The notes beneath the pieces are model-generated. The model worked only from the letters and a program-made list of their open reading frames with translations, ran no database searches and was not told the origin of the DNA. The translations under genes were made by a program, and so were the position numbers. 49,139 bases of DNA from the NCBI GenBank assembly GCA_001917855.1, contig MNEU01000035.1, positions 1 to 49,139 of the forward strand. The letters are read 5' to 3'. This document shows, in pieces, positions 26,030 through 35,248 of the stretch; position 1 is the first letter of the stretch; each line of letters opens with the position of its first letter. This stretch comes from Armatimonadetes bacterium 13_1_40CM_64_14 (GTDB lineage: Bacteria; Sysuimicrobiota; Sysuimicrobiia; Sysuimicrobiales; Kaftiobacteriaceae).

Positions 26030-26069
26030 GGAACGGACTCATCGCCGAGGGTCCGGGAATGCGGGTGAT

Positions 26070-27101
26070 ATGATGCAGGTGATGGTCTCGCCTCTGCCCC
26101 CGACCCTCTCACGCGTCGTGCAGGAAGCGGCGCACCGGCTAACCGCCGACTACGCGCTGCGAGTATCGGCGCGTGTTGCTGTCGGGACGATGATCGCCCT
26201 GACAGCGTGGTCTGCAGCGAGTGTCGTGGTCCCGGTCCAGACCGTATCGCCCCAGACCGCCTTGGCGATCACGGGGCTCGCAACAGCAGCGGCGGCTGCC
26301 GCAGTGCTGCTGCGCCGCCGCGCCGACCCTCTCACGGCCGCACGGATCCTCGACCGCCGCGCAGATTTGGAAGAACGCGCGAGCACGGCGGTGGAACTCG
26401 CTTTCGCCCCCGGTCCTCAATCTGCATTAGGAGCTCGGGTCATCACCGACGCCTCGGAACGTCTGGGCGGCGTGGACATCCGCGCCGCACTCCCGTTGCG
26501 CCTCCCGCGCCTCGCATGGTGGATTCCCGCCCTGGCCCTGCTGCTGGCAGTGTGGCCGCGCCTCCTTGGTGGGCTGACGTTACCGGGCGCCCCCGCGCAT
26601 CGCGTGCAGGAGGCGATTCGCCGCGAGGGAGCACATCTTGAGCAGTTCGCGCAGACGCTGGAGTCATTCGCCCGGGCGGAACGGGCGCCCGCCACCCGCC
26701 GGGCCGCCCCGCAACTACGCGATCTTGGGCTGCGGCTGCAACGGGAGCATATCAATCGCGCCCAGGCATTGGCGCGGATTGCGGATCTCTCCCGAGAGCT
26801 CAAGCTAGCCCAACAGCGGGTCGACCAGCGTGTGGAGGAGATGGGGCAGTCGCCCGCGTCCTCAGCCCCCCTTCCATCAGATTTGTTCCGTCGCGAGGCA
26901 GTACAGCGACAACTCCGCCAACTCGCGGAGCTCACAGCGCGGCTGCCTCACGCGCCCGCGGCGGCGAACAAGGACGTCATAGATCAACTGGGAACCGTGA
27001 CCCGAGAGGGGGAGGGGACGCAATCCGCCCAAGTGCGTCAGCAACTCGAGCAGGCCCGCCGTCAGCTGGAAGCCGGGGATACGGCAGGTGCGCGCGAGTG
27101 A
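26070..27101 (+). CDS. DUF4175-like coiled-coil membrane protein, N-terminal part
   Basis: About 343 aa: two hydrophobic segments near residues 36-55 and 62-85, a third near 150-166 (WWIPALALLLAVWPRLL), then a long Arg/Glu/Gln-rich predicted coiled coil (about residues 185-340). This layout is that of DUF4175-type proteins found with MoxR and VWA genes. The frame closes at 27101 in the middle of a helical repeat (QLEAGDTAGARE), and the expected C-terminal region continues in the next frame (27088-27546). ATG 26070 is tentative; ATG 26073 and 26082 are alternatives. Confidence 0.65.
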   Translation: MMQVMVSPLPPTLSRVVQEAAHRLTADYALRVSARVAVGTMIALTAWSAASVVVPVQTVSPQTALAITGLATAAAAAAVLLRRRADPLTAARILDRRADLEERASTAVELAFAPGPQSALGARVITDASERLGGVDIRAALPLRLPRLAWWIPALALLLAVWPRLLGGLTLPGAPAHRVQEAIRREGAHLEQFAQTLESFARAERAPATRRAAPQLRDLGLRLQREHINRAQALARIADLSRELKLAQQRVDQRVEEMGQSPASSAPLPSDLFRREAVQRQLRQLAELTARLPHAPAAANKDVIDQLGTVTREGEGTQSAQVRQQLEQARRQLEAGDTAGARE

Positions 27102-27546
27102 TCGCGCCTCCACGGCAATCGCCTCCGGTTCCTCTGAGGCACCTTCCGACGAGCCCTCGAGCGCCGAGCAGCCACAAGCGCCTCGCGGCCCCGGCAGCGA
27201 GCGGCCAGATCGTCAGCCCGGCGCTGATTCGGCCCCGCCTCCGACGGGGCCGTGGCAGGGATCGACCGCGGGCAATGGTCGCGTGGATGAAAAGCTTGGC
27301 GCGGCCAGTCCCCGGCTGTTGGTTGCGCATCCACCGCTGCAGGTGCGTGGGGCGCAGGGCGAGGGCGACATTAAGTCGTCTGAAATCGTCGGTCCCGGTC
27401 GCCCTGGGACCGCGCAGGTCCCGATACAGCGGGTGACGGCGGCACAGGTGGTGCGGATCGACCGCGCGCTGGAGCGGGCGCATGTTCCCATCCAGTACCG
27501 GATGATGGTGCACAATTACTTCACTCGCCTCGCCGAGATGAAATGA
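27088..27546 (+). CDS. C-terminal continuation of the preceding gene in another frame
   Basis: Open frame of 152 aa starting at GTG 27088, overlapping the previous gene by 14 bases in the +1 frame. Residues 1-100 are Ser/Pro/Gly-rich and disordered. The last 50 (VTAAQVVRIDRALERAHVPIQYRMMVHNYFTRLAEM) look like a conserved helical terminus; the IPxxYRxxVxxYF pattern is what I expect at the end of DUF4175-like proteins. Either two coupled genes, a programmed +1 frameshift, or a one-base sequence error splits a single protein of about 490 aa. I favour one original protein, but cannot decide from sequence alone. Confidence 0.6.
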   Translation: MRASDRASTAIASGSSEAPSDEPSSAEQPQAPRGPGSERPDRQPGADSAPPPTGPWQGSTAGNGRVDEKLGAASPRLLVAHPPLQVRGAQGEGDIKSSEIVGPGRPGTAQVPIQRVTAAQVVRIDRALERAHVPIQYRMMVHNYFTRLAEMK

Positions 27547-27595
27547 GCTGCCGGGATCGGGCTCCTCGTCGGCCGGTCCCGAGAAATGAGAAGCC

Positions 27596-28582
27596 ATGAC
27601 CCCCGAAGAGTTTTCCGCCGCGTTTGATCGCATTCGCCACCAACTCCGCCTCGTGATGGTCGGTCAGCTGGAGTTAATCGATCACGTGCTGATCGCTCTC
27701 CTGGCGGGCGGGCATGTGCTGCTGGAGGGCGTGCCGGGTCTGGGCAAGACCCTGCTGGTCAAGACCCTGGGGGAAGCCCTCGATCTCCGCTTCTCCCGCA
27801 TCCAGTTCACCCCCGACCTCATGCCGGCCGACATCCTCGGCACCAACGTCGTCATGCAGGACCCCTCCGGGCGCCGCTACTTTGAGTTCCAGCGTGGGCC
27901 GGTCTTCACACAGCTGCTGCTTGCCGATGAGGTGAACCGCGCCACGCCCAAGACGCAGTCCGCGCTTCTGGAGGCGATGCAAGAACGCGCCGTCACGGTC
28001 GCCGGGACGACCTATGAGCTGGATGCGCCGTTTTTCGTGCTCGCGACACAAAACCCCATTGAGATGGAAGGGACGTATCCTCTGCCTGAAGCGCAGCTCG
28101 ATCGGTTCCTGCTGAAACTGACAGTGGAGTTCCCTAGCGCCCCTGATCTCGTGGAGATTATCGACCGCACCACAGTGACCGCCCTCCCCCACGCCCGAGC
28201 GGTCGCGACGGCGCCGCAAGTCCAACAGATGCAGCAACTGGCGCGGGCCGTCGAGGTCGCCTCCCACGTCAAGGGGTATGTGGCCCGACTCATTCGGGCG
28301 ACACATTCGGGCGCGCCGGGCGCGGCGTCGATGGCCACGCGGTACGTCCGCTATGGCAGCAGTCCCCGCGGGGCGCAAGCGCTCATCCTGGCTGCGAAAG
28401 TGCGGGCTCTCATATCCGGTCGCGCCAATGTGGCCTTCAGCGACCTCGCCGCGCTCGCGCTGCCGGCCTTGCGCCACCGGATCATCCTGAATTTCGAGGG
28501 TGAAGCGGACGGGATCGCCCCCGACGCGATCATTCACAACGCGCTGGAGGAGACCCCTCAACTGGAAGGAGCGACGACGTAG
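27596..28582 (+). CDS. MoxR-family AAA+ ATPase
   Basis: AAA+ ATPase (328 aa) of the MoxR family, chaperone-like factors that work with VWA-domain proteins. Walker A GVPGLGKT (Lys51), Walker B LLLADEVNR (Asp111, Glu112), sensor 1 FFVLATQNP, the family signature GTYPLPEAQLDRF with the arginine finger, and a C-terminal helical lid (SPRGAQALILAAKVRAL). GTG/ATG context is ordinary, with ATG 27596 behind GAGAAGCC. It lies 38 bases upstream of DUF58, the classic MoxR-DUF58-BatA order. Confidence 0.94.
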   Translation: MTPEEFSAAFDRIRHQLRLVMVGQLELIDHVLIALLAGGHVLLEGVPGLGKTLLVKTLGEALDLRFSRIQFTPDLMPADILGTNVVMQDPSGRRYFEFQRGPVFTQLLLADEVNRATPKTQSALLEAMQERAVTVAGTTYELDAPFFVLATQNPIEMEGTYPLPEAQLDRFLLKLTVEFPSAPDLVEIIDRTTVTALPHARAVATAPQVQQMQQLARAVEVASHVKGYVARLIRATHSGAPGAASMATRYVRYGSSPRGAQALILAAKVRALISGRANVAFSDLAALALPALRHRIILNFEGEADGIAPDAIIHNALEETPQLEGATT

Positions 28583-28620
28583 GGGCTGCATCTCCCGACG
28601 CGCCTATCGCGCGGCGTCCC

Positions 28621-29508
28621 ATGCCCACACCACTTTTCGATCCGGCATTCCTGAAGAAGCTTGAGACGCTGAGCTTGCGCTCCCGCCGTCCCCTCCGCAC
28701 GGGGGTACGCGGGGAGCGCCGCAGCCGCACGCTCGGGCGGGGGATGGAGTTTGCAGACTATCGCAGCTACCAGAGCGGGGACGACTATCGGCACATTGAC
28801 TGGAGCATCTACTCTCGGCTGGATCGCCTGTTCGTCCGGCTGTTTAGTGAAGACGAAGAGGTCAACGTTCACCTCCTGCTCGACACGAGTCCCTCGATGG
28901 TCTGGGGTGCACCCCGCAAACTGGACTACGCAGTGCAGATTGCCGCGGCGATCGGGTATGTCGCCCTGGCCAATTGGGACCGCGTGGGCGCGGCGGCGTT
29001 CGGGTCGCGTCTGCAGAGCCTGCTGCCGCTTCAGCGCAGCCGCAGCCACATCTTTCGCCTGTTTCGATTTCTGGGCGCTTTACCCGGTCCGCCCCAAGAC
29101 GCCAGCAGCCTCCGCCAGGTGATGCGAGAGTACACGCATCGGACCAAGCGACGTGGACTGTTAGTCATCATAAGCGATCTCCTCTACCCAGACGGGTATG
29201 AGGAGGGTCTCGCGCTGGCCCGCTACCATCGCTTTGATCCATTTGTGGTGCAGGTGCTGAGTGAGGATGAGATCACGCCGACCGTGCGCGGGGACGCGCG
29301 GCTGGTGGACTGCGAGACAGGACAGACCCTCGACGTGAGCGTGGACGCGCCTGCGCTGGAGGCGTACACGCAGGGGCGAGATGCGTACTTCCGCGACCTT
29401 GAAGCGTTCTGCCTGCGTCACGAAATCGACTACATCCGCACGACCACGTCCATCCCCGTGGAAGACCTGATCCTGCGCTACATGCGCCTGGGAGGGCTTC
29501 TGCAGTGA
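28621..29508 (+). CDS. DUF58 domain protein (MoxR-associated)
   Basis: 295-residue cytosolic protein with the DUF58 signature YQSGDDYRHIDWSIYSR (about residues 50-66) and a VWA-like fold with intact metal-site motif LLLDTSPSM (Asp88, Ser90, Ser92), followed by GLLVIISDLLYPDGYEEGL. DUF58 proteins are encoded beside MoxR ATPases and are thought to be their substrates or adaptors. ATG 28621 fits MPTPLFDPAFLKKLETL. Its stop overlaps the BatA-like start (GTGA). Confidence 0.92.
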   Translation: MPTPLFDPAFLKKLETLSLRSRRPLRTGVRGERRSRTLGRGMEFADYRSYQSGDDYRHIDWSIYSRLDRLFVRLFSEDEEVNVHLLLDTSPSMVWGAPRKLDYAVQIAAAIGYVALANWDRVGAAAFGSRLQSLLPLQRSRSHIFRLFRFLGALPGPPQDASSLRQVMREYTHRTKRRGLLVIISDLLYPDGYEEGLALARYHRFDPFVVQVLSEDEITPTVRGDARLVDCETGQTLDVSVDAPALEAYTQGRDAYFRDLEAFCLRHEIDYIRTTTSIPVEDLILRYMRLGGLLQ

Positions 29509-31295
29509 CGTTCGGTGCGCCGGCGGCCCTGTGGTTTCTGGCGGTCCTGCCTGTGATTGTGCTCCTGCACATGTTGCGCACACGCCGTCACGACGTGCGC
29601 ATCAGCTCGGTGTTGCTGTGGCAGCGAGCACGTGAAGACGTGTACGCGCACGCCCCCCTGCGGAGGGTGCAGCGGAGCCTGTTGCTGCTGTTGCAACTGC
29701 TTGCTGCGTCAGCGCTCGTCCTCGCCTTGGCCCGCCCAGGGGTGATGGTGCCTTCGGGAGGGGGCCAAGCGACGGTCGTCGTGATCGATGTGTCGGTGCG
29801 GATGCAGGCGACCGATGTCGCGCCGTCTCGGTTTGAAGCGGCGCGCGCGGAGGCGGCGGCGGAGATTGCCCGCGGCCGGGGGCCGGTCATGGTCGTGCGG
29901 GCAGGTCCCCAGCCGAGCGCGGTCACCGGGTTCGTCTCCCCTGCGGCCGCGCGCGATGCGCTCGCCAGTTTGGTCGCCACCGATGCGCCCTCCCAGCTCG
30001 AGCGCGCGGTGACGTTCGCCCTCGGACAGCGTGCAGACGGAGGTCGTCCGCGGGTGGTCGTCTTTAGCGACCACGTCTCGACTCTGTCTCCGAGTGTGGA
30101 GTATCGCGTCGTGGGCCAGAGCAACCGGAACGTCGCCATCACCGCGGTGCGGGTCGAGCCGACGCCAGGCGGGATGGAGGCCATCGTGCAGGTGCACAAC
30201 GCCTCAAAGAGCGCCGAACGCGTCCCGCTAACCGTCGCCCTCGACGGCGTCCAGATCCTTTCCCGTACGGTGGACCTTCCTCCGGCGATGACGGTGGCGA
30301 TTCCCGTCTCCGTCCGCGGCCGCGGCGTGCTGAGAGCCCGGATCAATCCGCACGACGCTCTGTCTGCGGATGATGCGGGCTACGCCGTGATCGGCGACTC
30401 GCCCGTGCGCGTTCTGGTGCTCGGCGAGCGCGATCGCACATTGGAGACTGCATTTCAGGCGGCAGGTGCCGATGTCACCGTGGCGAGGGCACCCGACGCA
30501 GCGCTTATGGCGCAGGCGGACCTGGTGGTGCTCAACCGCACGCCCGCGGTTAACCTGCCTCCAGGAAACTATCTCTTGCTTGCCACCACGTCTCCGGACT
30601 TGCCGCTGGCTGTCGATGGTGCCGTGGTCTCTCCCCACATCCTCCGCTCGTCGGGTAGCCATCCAGTGATGCGTTTTGTCGACCTGCGCGACGTGGTGAT
30701 CGGCCGTACGCTGGCCATGCACCCGCGGGGCGGGGAGACCCTGGCCGAAGGCGAGGTTCCCCTGATCTGGGCGTATCAAGGTGCAGGGCTGCGGGCGATG
30801 GTCTGGGGATTTGCCTTGCCCGAATCTGACCTAGCAGTCCACCCCGCGTTTCCCATCTTGGTGCATAACGCGCTGTCGTGGTTGACCGGGTCGGGGTCGG
30901 TCTATGAAGCGGGACAGCCGTGGATTGTGCCGGCCCGCGGGCAGGCGCAGGCGGTGTTGCTCGGTCCGGACGGAACGCGGCACGTTCTGGCCGCCCGAGG
31001 CGGGCAGTTCGTGGTGCCGGCTTTAGAACGCGTGGGGATCTACACGCTTCAGGTCGGCGGTCGGTCGCACCGCATCGCGGTAAACCCGGCCCCCGCGGCG
31101 GTAGATATCACCCCCGGGAGACCGCCTCTGCCCGCATCGTCTGTTGCGACCGCCGTGGCCTCACAGCATGGGGTGGGTCTCGCGCCGGCGCTGTTGATCG
31201 TGACCCTTCTCGTGTTGTTGGTGGAGTGGACGCTGTGGCTGCGCCGCCTGGCGCCTCTGGGGCCAGCCACGTCTCGACCAGTCATTAGACGATGA
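29505..31295 (+). CDS. BatA-like membrane protein with degenerate VWA domain
   Basis: 596 aa. Two membrane helices at residues 8-25 and 57-76 flank the BatA N-terminal signature (PAALWFLAVLPVIVLLHMLR, SSVLLWQRA). A VWA-type domain follows (about 88-200) with TVVVIDVSVRMQATDV, where the MIDAS motif DxSxS is DVSVR, so the last serine is lost. Then come a CARDB-like beta domain (about 205-290), a GATase-like segment with GDSPVRVLVLGERD, and a last helix near residues 555-580 (GVGLAPALLIVTLLVLLVEW). BatA-type proteins are linked to aerotolerance in Bacteroides; the role here is inferred only from family. GTG 29505; the stop overlaps the next gene. Confidence 0.85.
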   Translation: MTFGAPAALWFLAVLPVIVLLHMLRTRRHDVRISSVLLWQRAREDVYAHAPLRRVQRSLLLLLQLLAASALVLALARPGVMVPSGGGQATVVVIDVSVRMQATDVAPSRFEAARAEAAAEIARGRGPVMVVRAGPQPSAVTGFVSPAAARDALASLVATDAPSQLERAVTFALGQRADGGRPRVVVFSDHVSTLSPSVEYRVVGQSNRNVAITAVRVEPTPGGMEAIVQVHNASKSAERVPLTVALDGVQILSRTVDLPPAMTVAIPVSVRGRGVLRARINPHDALSADDAGYAVIGDSPVRVLVLGERDRTLETAFQAAGADVTVARAPDAALMAQADLVVLNRTPAVNLPPGNYLLLATTSPDLPLAVDGAVVSPHILRSSGSHPVMRFVDLRDVVIGRTLAMHPRGGETLAEGEVPLIWAYQGAGLRAMVWGFALPESDLAVHPAFPILVHNALSWLTGSGSVYEAGQPWIVPARGQAQAVLLGPDGTRHVLAARGGQFVVPALERVGIYTLQVGGRSHRIAVNPAPAAVDITPGRPPLPASSVATAVASQHGVGLAPALLIVTLLVLLVEWTLWLRRLAPLGPATSRPVIRR

Positions 31296-34039
31296 ACGGA
31301 TTGCGTTTTGGCCTCCCCATTGCGCTGGTATTGTTTGTCATCCTCCCGGTCGTTGTGGTGGTGGGCCGCCGACGATCACCATCCCGTCTCGCGCTAGGAC
31401 TCCGGTTGGCGGCGCTCGCTCTCGTCATTACCGCGCTCGCGTCGCCCACGGTGGCAGGGCACGGTGGTGACCTCACGATTATTTTCGCTGTCGACCGCTC
31501 CGCCAGCATCGCTGCCACGCAACGTCGAGCCGCCGAAGAGTATGTCCGCTCCGCGGCCGCGCAGCGACGACGAGGCGATCGCGTGGGATTGGTAACCTTT
31601 GGCGCCGACGCATTGGTGGAAGAAGCGCCGAGTAGTGACCCCCAGCTGGCATTTGCGACCCAGCCAGCGCCGCACGCCACGGATATTGGCAGGGCGATCC
31701 AGGCGGCGCTGTCCGCTCTGCCGTCAGAAGGAGCTGGGCGGATCGTGCTGCTTACCGACGGCAATGACAACCGCGGTGGAGTGGACGATGCCCTCGCTCT
31801 CGCGCGGAACGCAGGCGTGGAGATTTCTGCAGTCCCGCTTCAGGCAGGAGCGGGATCGGACGTCCTGATCGACGACGTGGTCGCACCCGCAGAGGTCAGA
31901 GTTGGGGAGCAGTACACAGTGACGGTGGCCGTGGTTGCCACCGCACCGGCGGCCGCAGAGTTGACGGTGACCTCAGGGGGAACCGTCATCGGTCACCGCT
32001 ATTTGGATCTCCAGGCTGGGCACACGATCGTCTCTTTCCCGCAAGTGGCCCGCGCGAACGGATTGGTGCACTATGTCGCCTCCCTGACCGCAACGTCCGG
32101 CGAAATCACCGCCAACAAACATGGGGAAGCAGTCGTTATGGTGCGCGGGGCCCCCGTCGTCTGGTACGTCGCTCAGCAGCCGGGACCACTGCTGCAGCTG
32201 CTGGCCGCTGCGGGGCTCCAGGTGCGTGTGCTGAGCCCACAGGCGTTGCCCTCGACCTCGGCAGGGTATCGGGGCATCGCCGCCGTCATCTGCGATGACC
32301 TTCCCGCAGCCCGGCTATCCCCCGCCCAAATGGCCGCTCTGCGCGACTTTGTCGGGGGTGTGGGCGGCGGGTTGGTGGCCGTCGGCGGACTCTCCAGCTT
32401 CGGCGTGGGGGAGTACGGGGGCACGCCGCTAGAGGAGGCCCTCCCCGTCACTATGGACATGCGCCACCGGCTCGCTATCCCGACGATGGCGATCATCCTG
32501 GTAATCGATTCATCGGGGAGTATGGGAGCCTATGGGCCCCAACCCGGGAAGCTGGATTTGGTCAAGGAGGCAGCGCAGTCGGTCATCGACCTGTTGCGGG
32601 AGGATGACGTCATTGGGGTGGTCTCGTTCGATCAAGAGGCCCGGTGGGTGGCGCCGCCGACTGCTGCGCGCAACCGCGATCAGGTCCTCGACCAGATCTC
32701 CCGCCTCCAGGCAGGCGGCGGGACCGATATGCACCGGGGGTTGCGCTTGGCCTACGAGTACTTGCACCGTTCGCAGGCGAGGCTCCGGCACGAGATCGTA
32801 CTCTCCGATGGCCTGACCGATCCCGCCGACTTCCGCGGGCTACTCACGAAGATGTCCCAAGAGAAGATCACGACCTCGTCCGTGGCGGTCGGCACCGATG
32901 CCGATCTCGGGCTGATGCAGGACGTGGCGCGCTGGGGTGGGGGCCGCTTCTATGCGACGCGCGATGAGGCCACCATCCCGCAGATTGTGACCGCCGAGGC
33001 GTTTATCGCCTCCCGGGCCCAAATCATCGAGGAGAATTTCACACCGCGCGTACGGTCCAGCGGTCTGGTAGACGACCTGTCCTTTCCGGGGCTGCGTGGC
33101 TATCTGGCAGCGGCGCCGAAGCCCTCCGCCACCGTGCATCTCGTCTCCGCGCAAGACGATCCCATCCTGGCGAGTTGGCAGTACGGGCTTGGCCGCGCTG
33201 TCGCGTTCACCTCGGATGCGACGGGCCGCTGGGGGGCAGACTGGATGCGGTGGTCTGAGGCCGGACGTTTCTGGTCCCGGCTCGTGCGATGGGTCAGCCG
33301 GAGCGAGTCGGATGATCTGCAAATCGTTATAGATCGCAAGGGAGACGGCGCGATCGTGATCGCCGAGGCGGTGACCGCCGCAGGCCTCCCCCTAGACGGC
33401 CTAGAGGTGGAGGCATCTGTGACAGGTCCCATCCGCGCCCGCGTGCCATTGCTCCAGACCGCGCCTGGGCGCTATGACGGGCGCCTCGACCGCCTGGTCA
33501 CGGGCGCGTACGCGGTGACTGTCTCGGCGCGCGACGGCGCCGGACGAGCGCACCTGGCAACGTCGGGATTCGTGATCCCGTACTCCCCGGAGCTGAAAGA
33601 CTTGACCGTGAATCGATCCTTGCTGTCCCGTCTGACCGAAGCCACCGGCGGACGAGTGCTCGAAGATCCGCGTGCGGCGATAGCGCCTCCGCGGGGGTCA
33701 GCGGCGCGCACCACGACCTGGCCCCTCTTTGCCGCGGCGGCGTTAGGCCTGTTCGCAACAGAGATTGCGGTACGGCGGGTCCCCGCCATCACCCAGTACG
33801 TGAGCGCCCTCATCACAGCGGGACGCGCCCGCATCAGACGGCCGCCATCGGCGGCGGACGTCGACGCCGCACGGCAGTACGAGCAGGCCGACCAGTGGAC
33901 CTTCGCGCAACCAGATCCCCGCGCATCCGATTCGATGCAGCAGGCCGCCCGTCTCTACATCGCCCGGTTGAAGGCGGCGCACAAAGGAGATCTCAAGCGA
34001 CGCGGGAACGAGACAACGCAGGAGCAGGATTCAGATTAG
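31292..34039 (+). CDS. Large membrane protein with two von Willebrand A domains
   Basis: 915 aa, the largest gene in the window. Two N-terminal helices (about 7-24, 34-50); VWA-1 with intact MIDAS DRSAS (Asp68, Ser70, Ser72) and LLTDGNDNRGG; a beta domain (about 195-280); a GATase-like segment (GGVGGGLVAVGGLSSFGVGEY, about 350-375); VWA-2 with MIDAS DSSGS (Asp406, Ser408, Ser410), GGGTDMHRGL and EIVLSDGLT; a further beta region and a C-terminal helix near 808-828 with a short cytosolic tail. This matches YegL/BatA-like GATase-VWA proteins. ATG 31292 is in an ATGA overlap with the BatA-like gene, and it closes the cluster. Confidence 0.9.
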   Translation: MNGLRFGLPIALVLFVILPVVVVVGRRRSPSRLALGLRLAALALVITALASPTVAGHGGDLTIIFAVDRSASIAATQRRAAEEYVRSAAAQRRRGDRVGLVTFGADALVEEAPSSDPQLAFATQPAPHATDIGRAIQAALSALPSEGAGRIVLLTDGNDNRGGVDDALALARNAGVEISAVPLQAGAGSDVLIDDVVAPAEVRVGEQYTVTVAVVATAPAAAELTVTSGGTVIGHRYLDLQAGHTIVSFPQVARANGLVHYVASLTATSGEITANKHGEAVVMVRGAPVVWYVAQQPGPLLQLLAAAGLQVRVLSPQALPSTSAGYRGIAAVICDDLPAARLSPAQMAALRDFVGGVGGGLVAVGGLSSFGVGEYGGTPLEEALPVTMDMRHRLAIPTMAIILVIDSSGSMGAYGPQPGKLDLVKEAAQSVIDLLREDDVIGVVSFDQEARWVAPPTAARNRDQVLDQISRLQAGGGTDMHRGLRLAYEYLHRSQARLRHEIVLSDGLTDPADFRGLLTKMSQEKITTSSVAVGTDADLGLMQDVARWGGGRFYATRDEATIPQIVTAEAFIASRAQIIEENFTPRVRSSGLVDDLSFPGLRGYLAAAPKPSATVHLVSAQDDPILASWQYGLGRAVAFTSDATGRWGADWMRWSEAGRFWSRLVRWVSRSESDDLQIVIDRKGDGAIVIAEAVTAAGLPLDGLEVEASVTGPIRARVPLLQTAPGRYDGRLDRLVTGAYAVTVSARDGAGRAHLATSGFVIPYSPELKDLTVNRSLLSRLTEATGGRVLEDPRAAIAPPRGSAARTTTWPLFAAAALGLFATEIAVRRVPAITQYVSALITAGRARIRRPPSAADVDAARQYEQADQWTFAQPDPRASDSMQQAARLYIARLKAAHKGDLKRRGNETTQEQDSD

Positions 34040-34054
34040 CGGAGGCCCGTTGTG

Positions 34055-35209
34055 ATGAAACCAGACCTCTTTACGTTTGAGGAGCCGGCGCGCGTGACCT
34101 TCGGGGTCGGCGCGCTGGCGAAGCTGCCGGAGTTGGTCGCCGGCCTGGGCGCGCGCGCGCTAGTGATCTCCGACCCCGGCATCGTCAAGGCGGGGATCCT
34201 GGATCGTGTGACGAGCCTGCTGCAGGGAGCGGGGGTCACCGGGGACGCGTTCACCCAGGTCGAGCCCAATCCCAGCATCGAAACGGTGAACGCGGCGCAT
34301 GACATGTTCCGTCGCTCGCGGGGGGCGTTTGTCGTCGCGGTAGGGGGCGGGAGTTCGATGGACGTGGGCAAAGTCGTGGCCGTGCTCGCCGCACACGGGG
34401 GGACCGTGCTCGATTACGAAGGCCTCGGGAAGGTGCCGGGACCAGGGGTGCCGGTCGTGGCGATCCCCACGACTGCGGGCACGGGCAGCGAGGTCACGAT
34501 CTTTTCTGTCATTACCGATCACCAACGGAAGTTCAAGTTGGCGGTCGGCAGTCCATTCACCGTCCCGCAAGTGGCGATCTGCGATCCAGAGCTGACCCTG
34601 TCGATGCCGCCGGCGCTGACCGCTGCCACGGGAATGGATGCCCTGACGCATGCGATCGAGTGCTACGTGAACACCGTGCACAACCCCATCTCCAAGACCC
34701 TGGCCCTGGAGGCGATCCGTCTGATTGGCCGAGCGTTGCGCCGCGCGTTCGCGAATGGCGCGGACCTCGCTGCCCGGACCGAGATGCTCCTGGCTTCGAC
34801 CATGGCCGCGATGGCGTTCACGCGGACACGGCTGGGAAACGTCCACGCGATGTCGCATCCCCTGGGCGGGCACTTCAATGTCCCCCATGGGGTGGCGAAC
34901 GCGATCCTCCTGCCGCATGTCATGGCCTGGAATATGGTGGCATGCTACGACACGTATCCCGTCGTCGCCGGGGCGCTGGGCGAGCGGGTGGCAGGACTCG
35001 CTCCGCACGAAGCCGCTCAGGCTGCGGTCGACGCGGTGCGGCGTCTGTCCCGCGACGTCGGGATCCCCGAACGGCTGCGGGATCAAGGCGTGAACCGCGA
35101 AGCGATCCCGCGCATGGCCGATGATGCGATGAAGAGCGGCAACATTCTGGTGAATCCGCGGGCCACCAGCCGCGCCGATATCGTGGCGCTCTTTGAAACT
35201 GCGTTCTGA
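34055..35209 (+). CDS. Iron-containing alcohol dehydrogenase
   Basis: Group III (Fe-ADH) dehydrogenase of 384 aa, NAD(P)-dependent. Nucleotide-binding GGGSSMDVGKVVA (about residues 97-109), PTTAGTGSEVT near 140, and metal ligands in CDPELTLSMP, GMDALTHAIECYV and HAMSHPLGGHFNVPHG are all intact. Substrate is unknown; related enzymes use short-chain alcohols, butanol or lactaldehyde. A GGAGG at 34041-34045 serves ATG 34055 (GTG 34052 is also in frame). It lies 15 bases after the VWA gene, so may be co-transcribed, but is unrelated in function. Confidence 0.92.
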   Translation: MKPDLFTFEEPARVTFGVGALAKLPELVAGLGARALVISDPGIVKAGILDRVTSLLQGAGVTGDAFTQVEPNPSIETVNAAHDMFRRSRGAFVVAVGGGSSMDVGKVVAVLAAHGGTVLDYEGLGKVPGPGVPVVAIPTTAGTGSEVTIFSVITDHQRKFKLAVGSPFTVPQVAICDPELTLSMPPALTAATGMDALTHAIECYVNTVHNPISKTLALEAIRLIGRALRRAFANGADLAARTEMLLASTMAAMAFTRTRLGNVHAMSHPLGGHFNVPHGVANAILLPHVMAWNMVACYDTYPVVAGALGERVAGLAPHEAAQAAVDAVRRLSRDVGIPERLRDQGVNREAIPRMADDAMKSGNILVNPRATSRADIVALFETAF

Positions 35210-35248
35210 CGCGGTCGCCGACCTCTAAAATCTGTCCCCCGACGTTTG

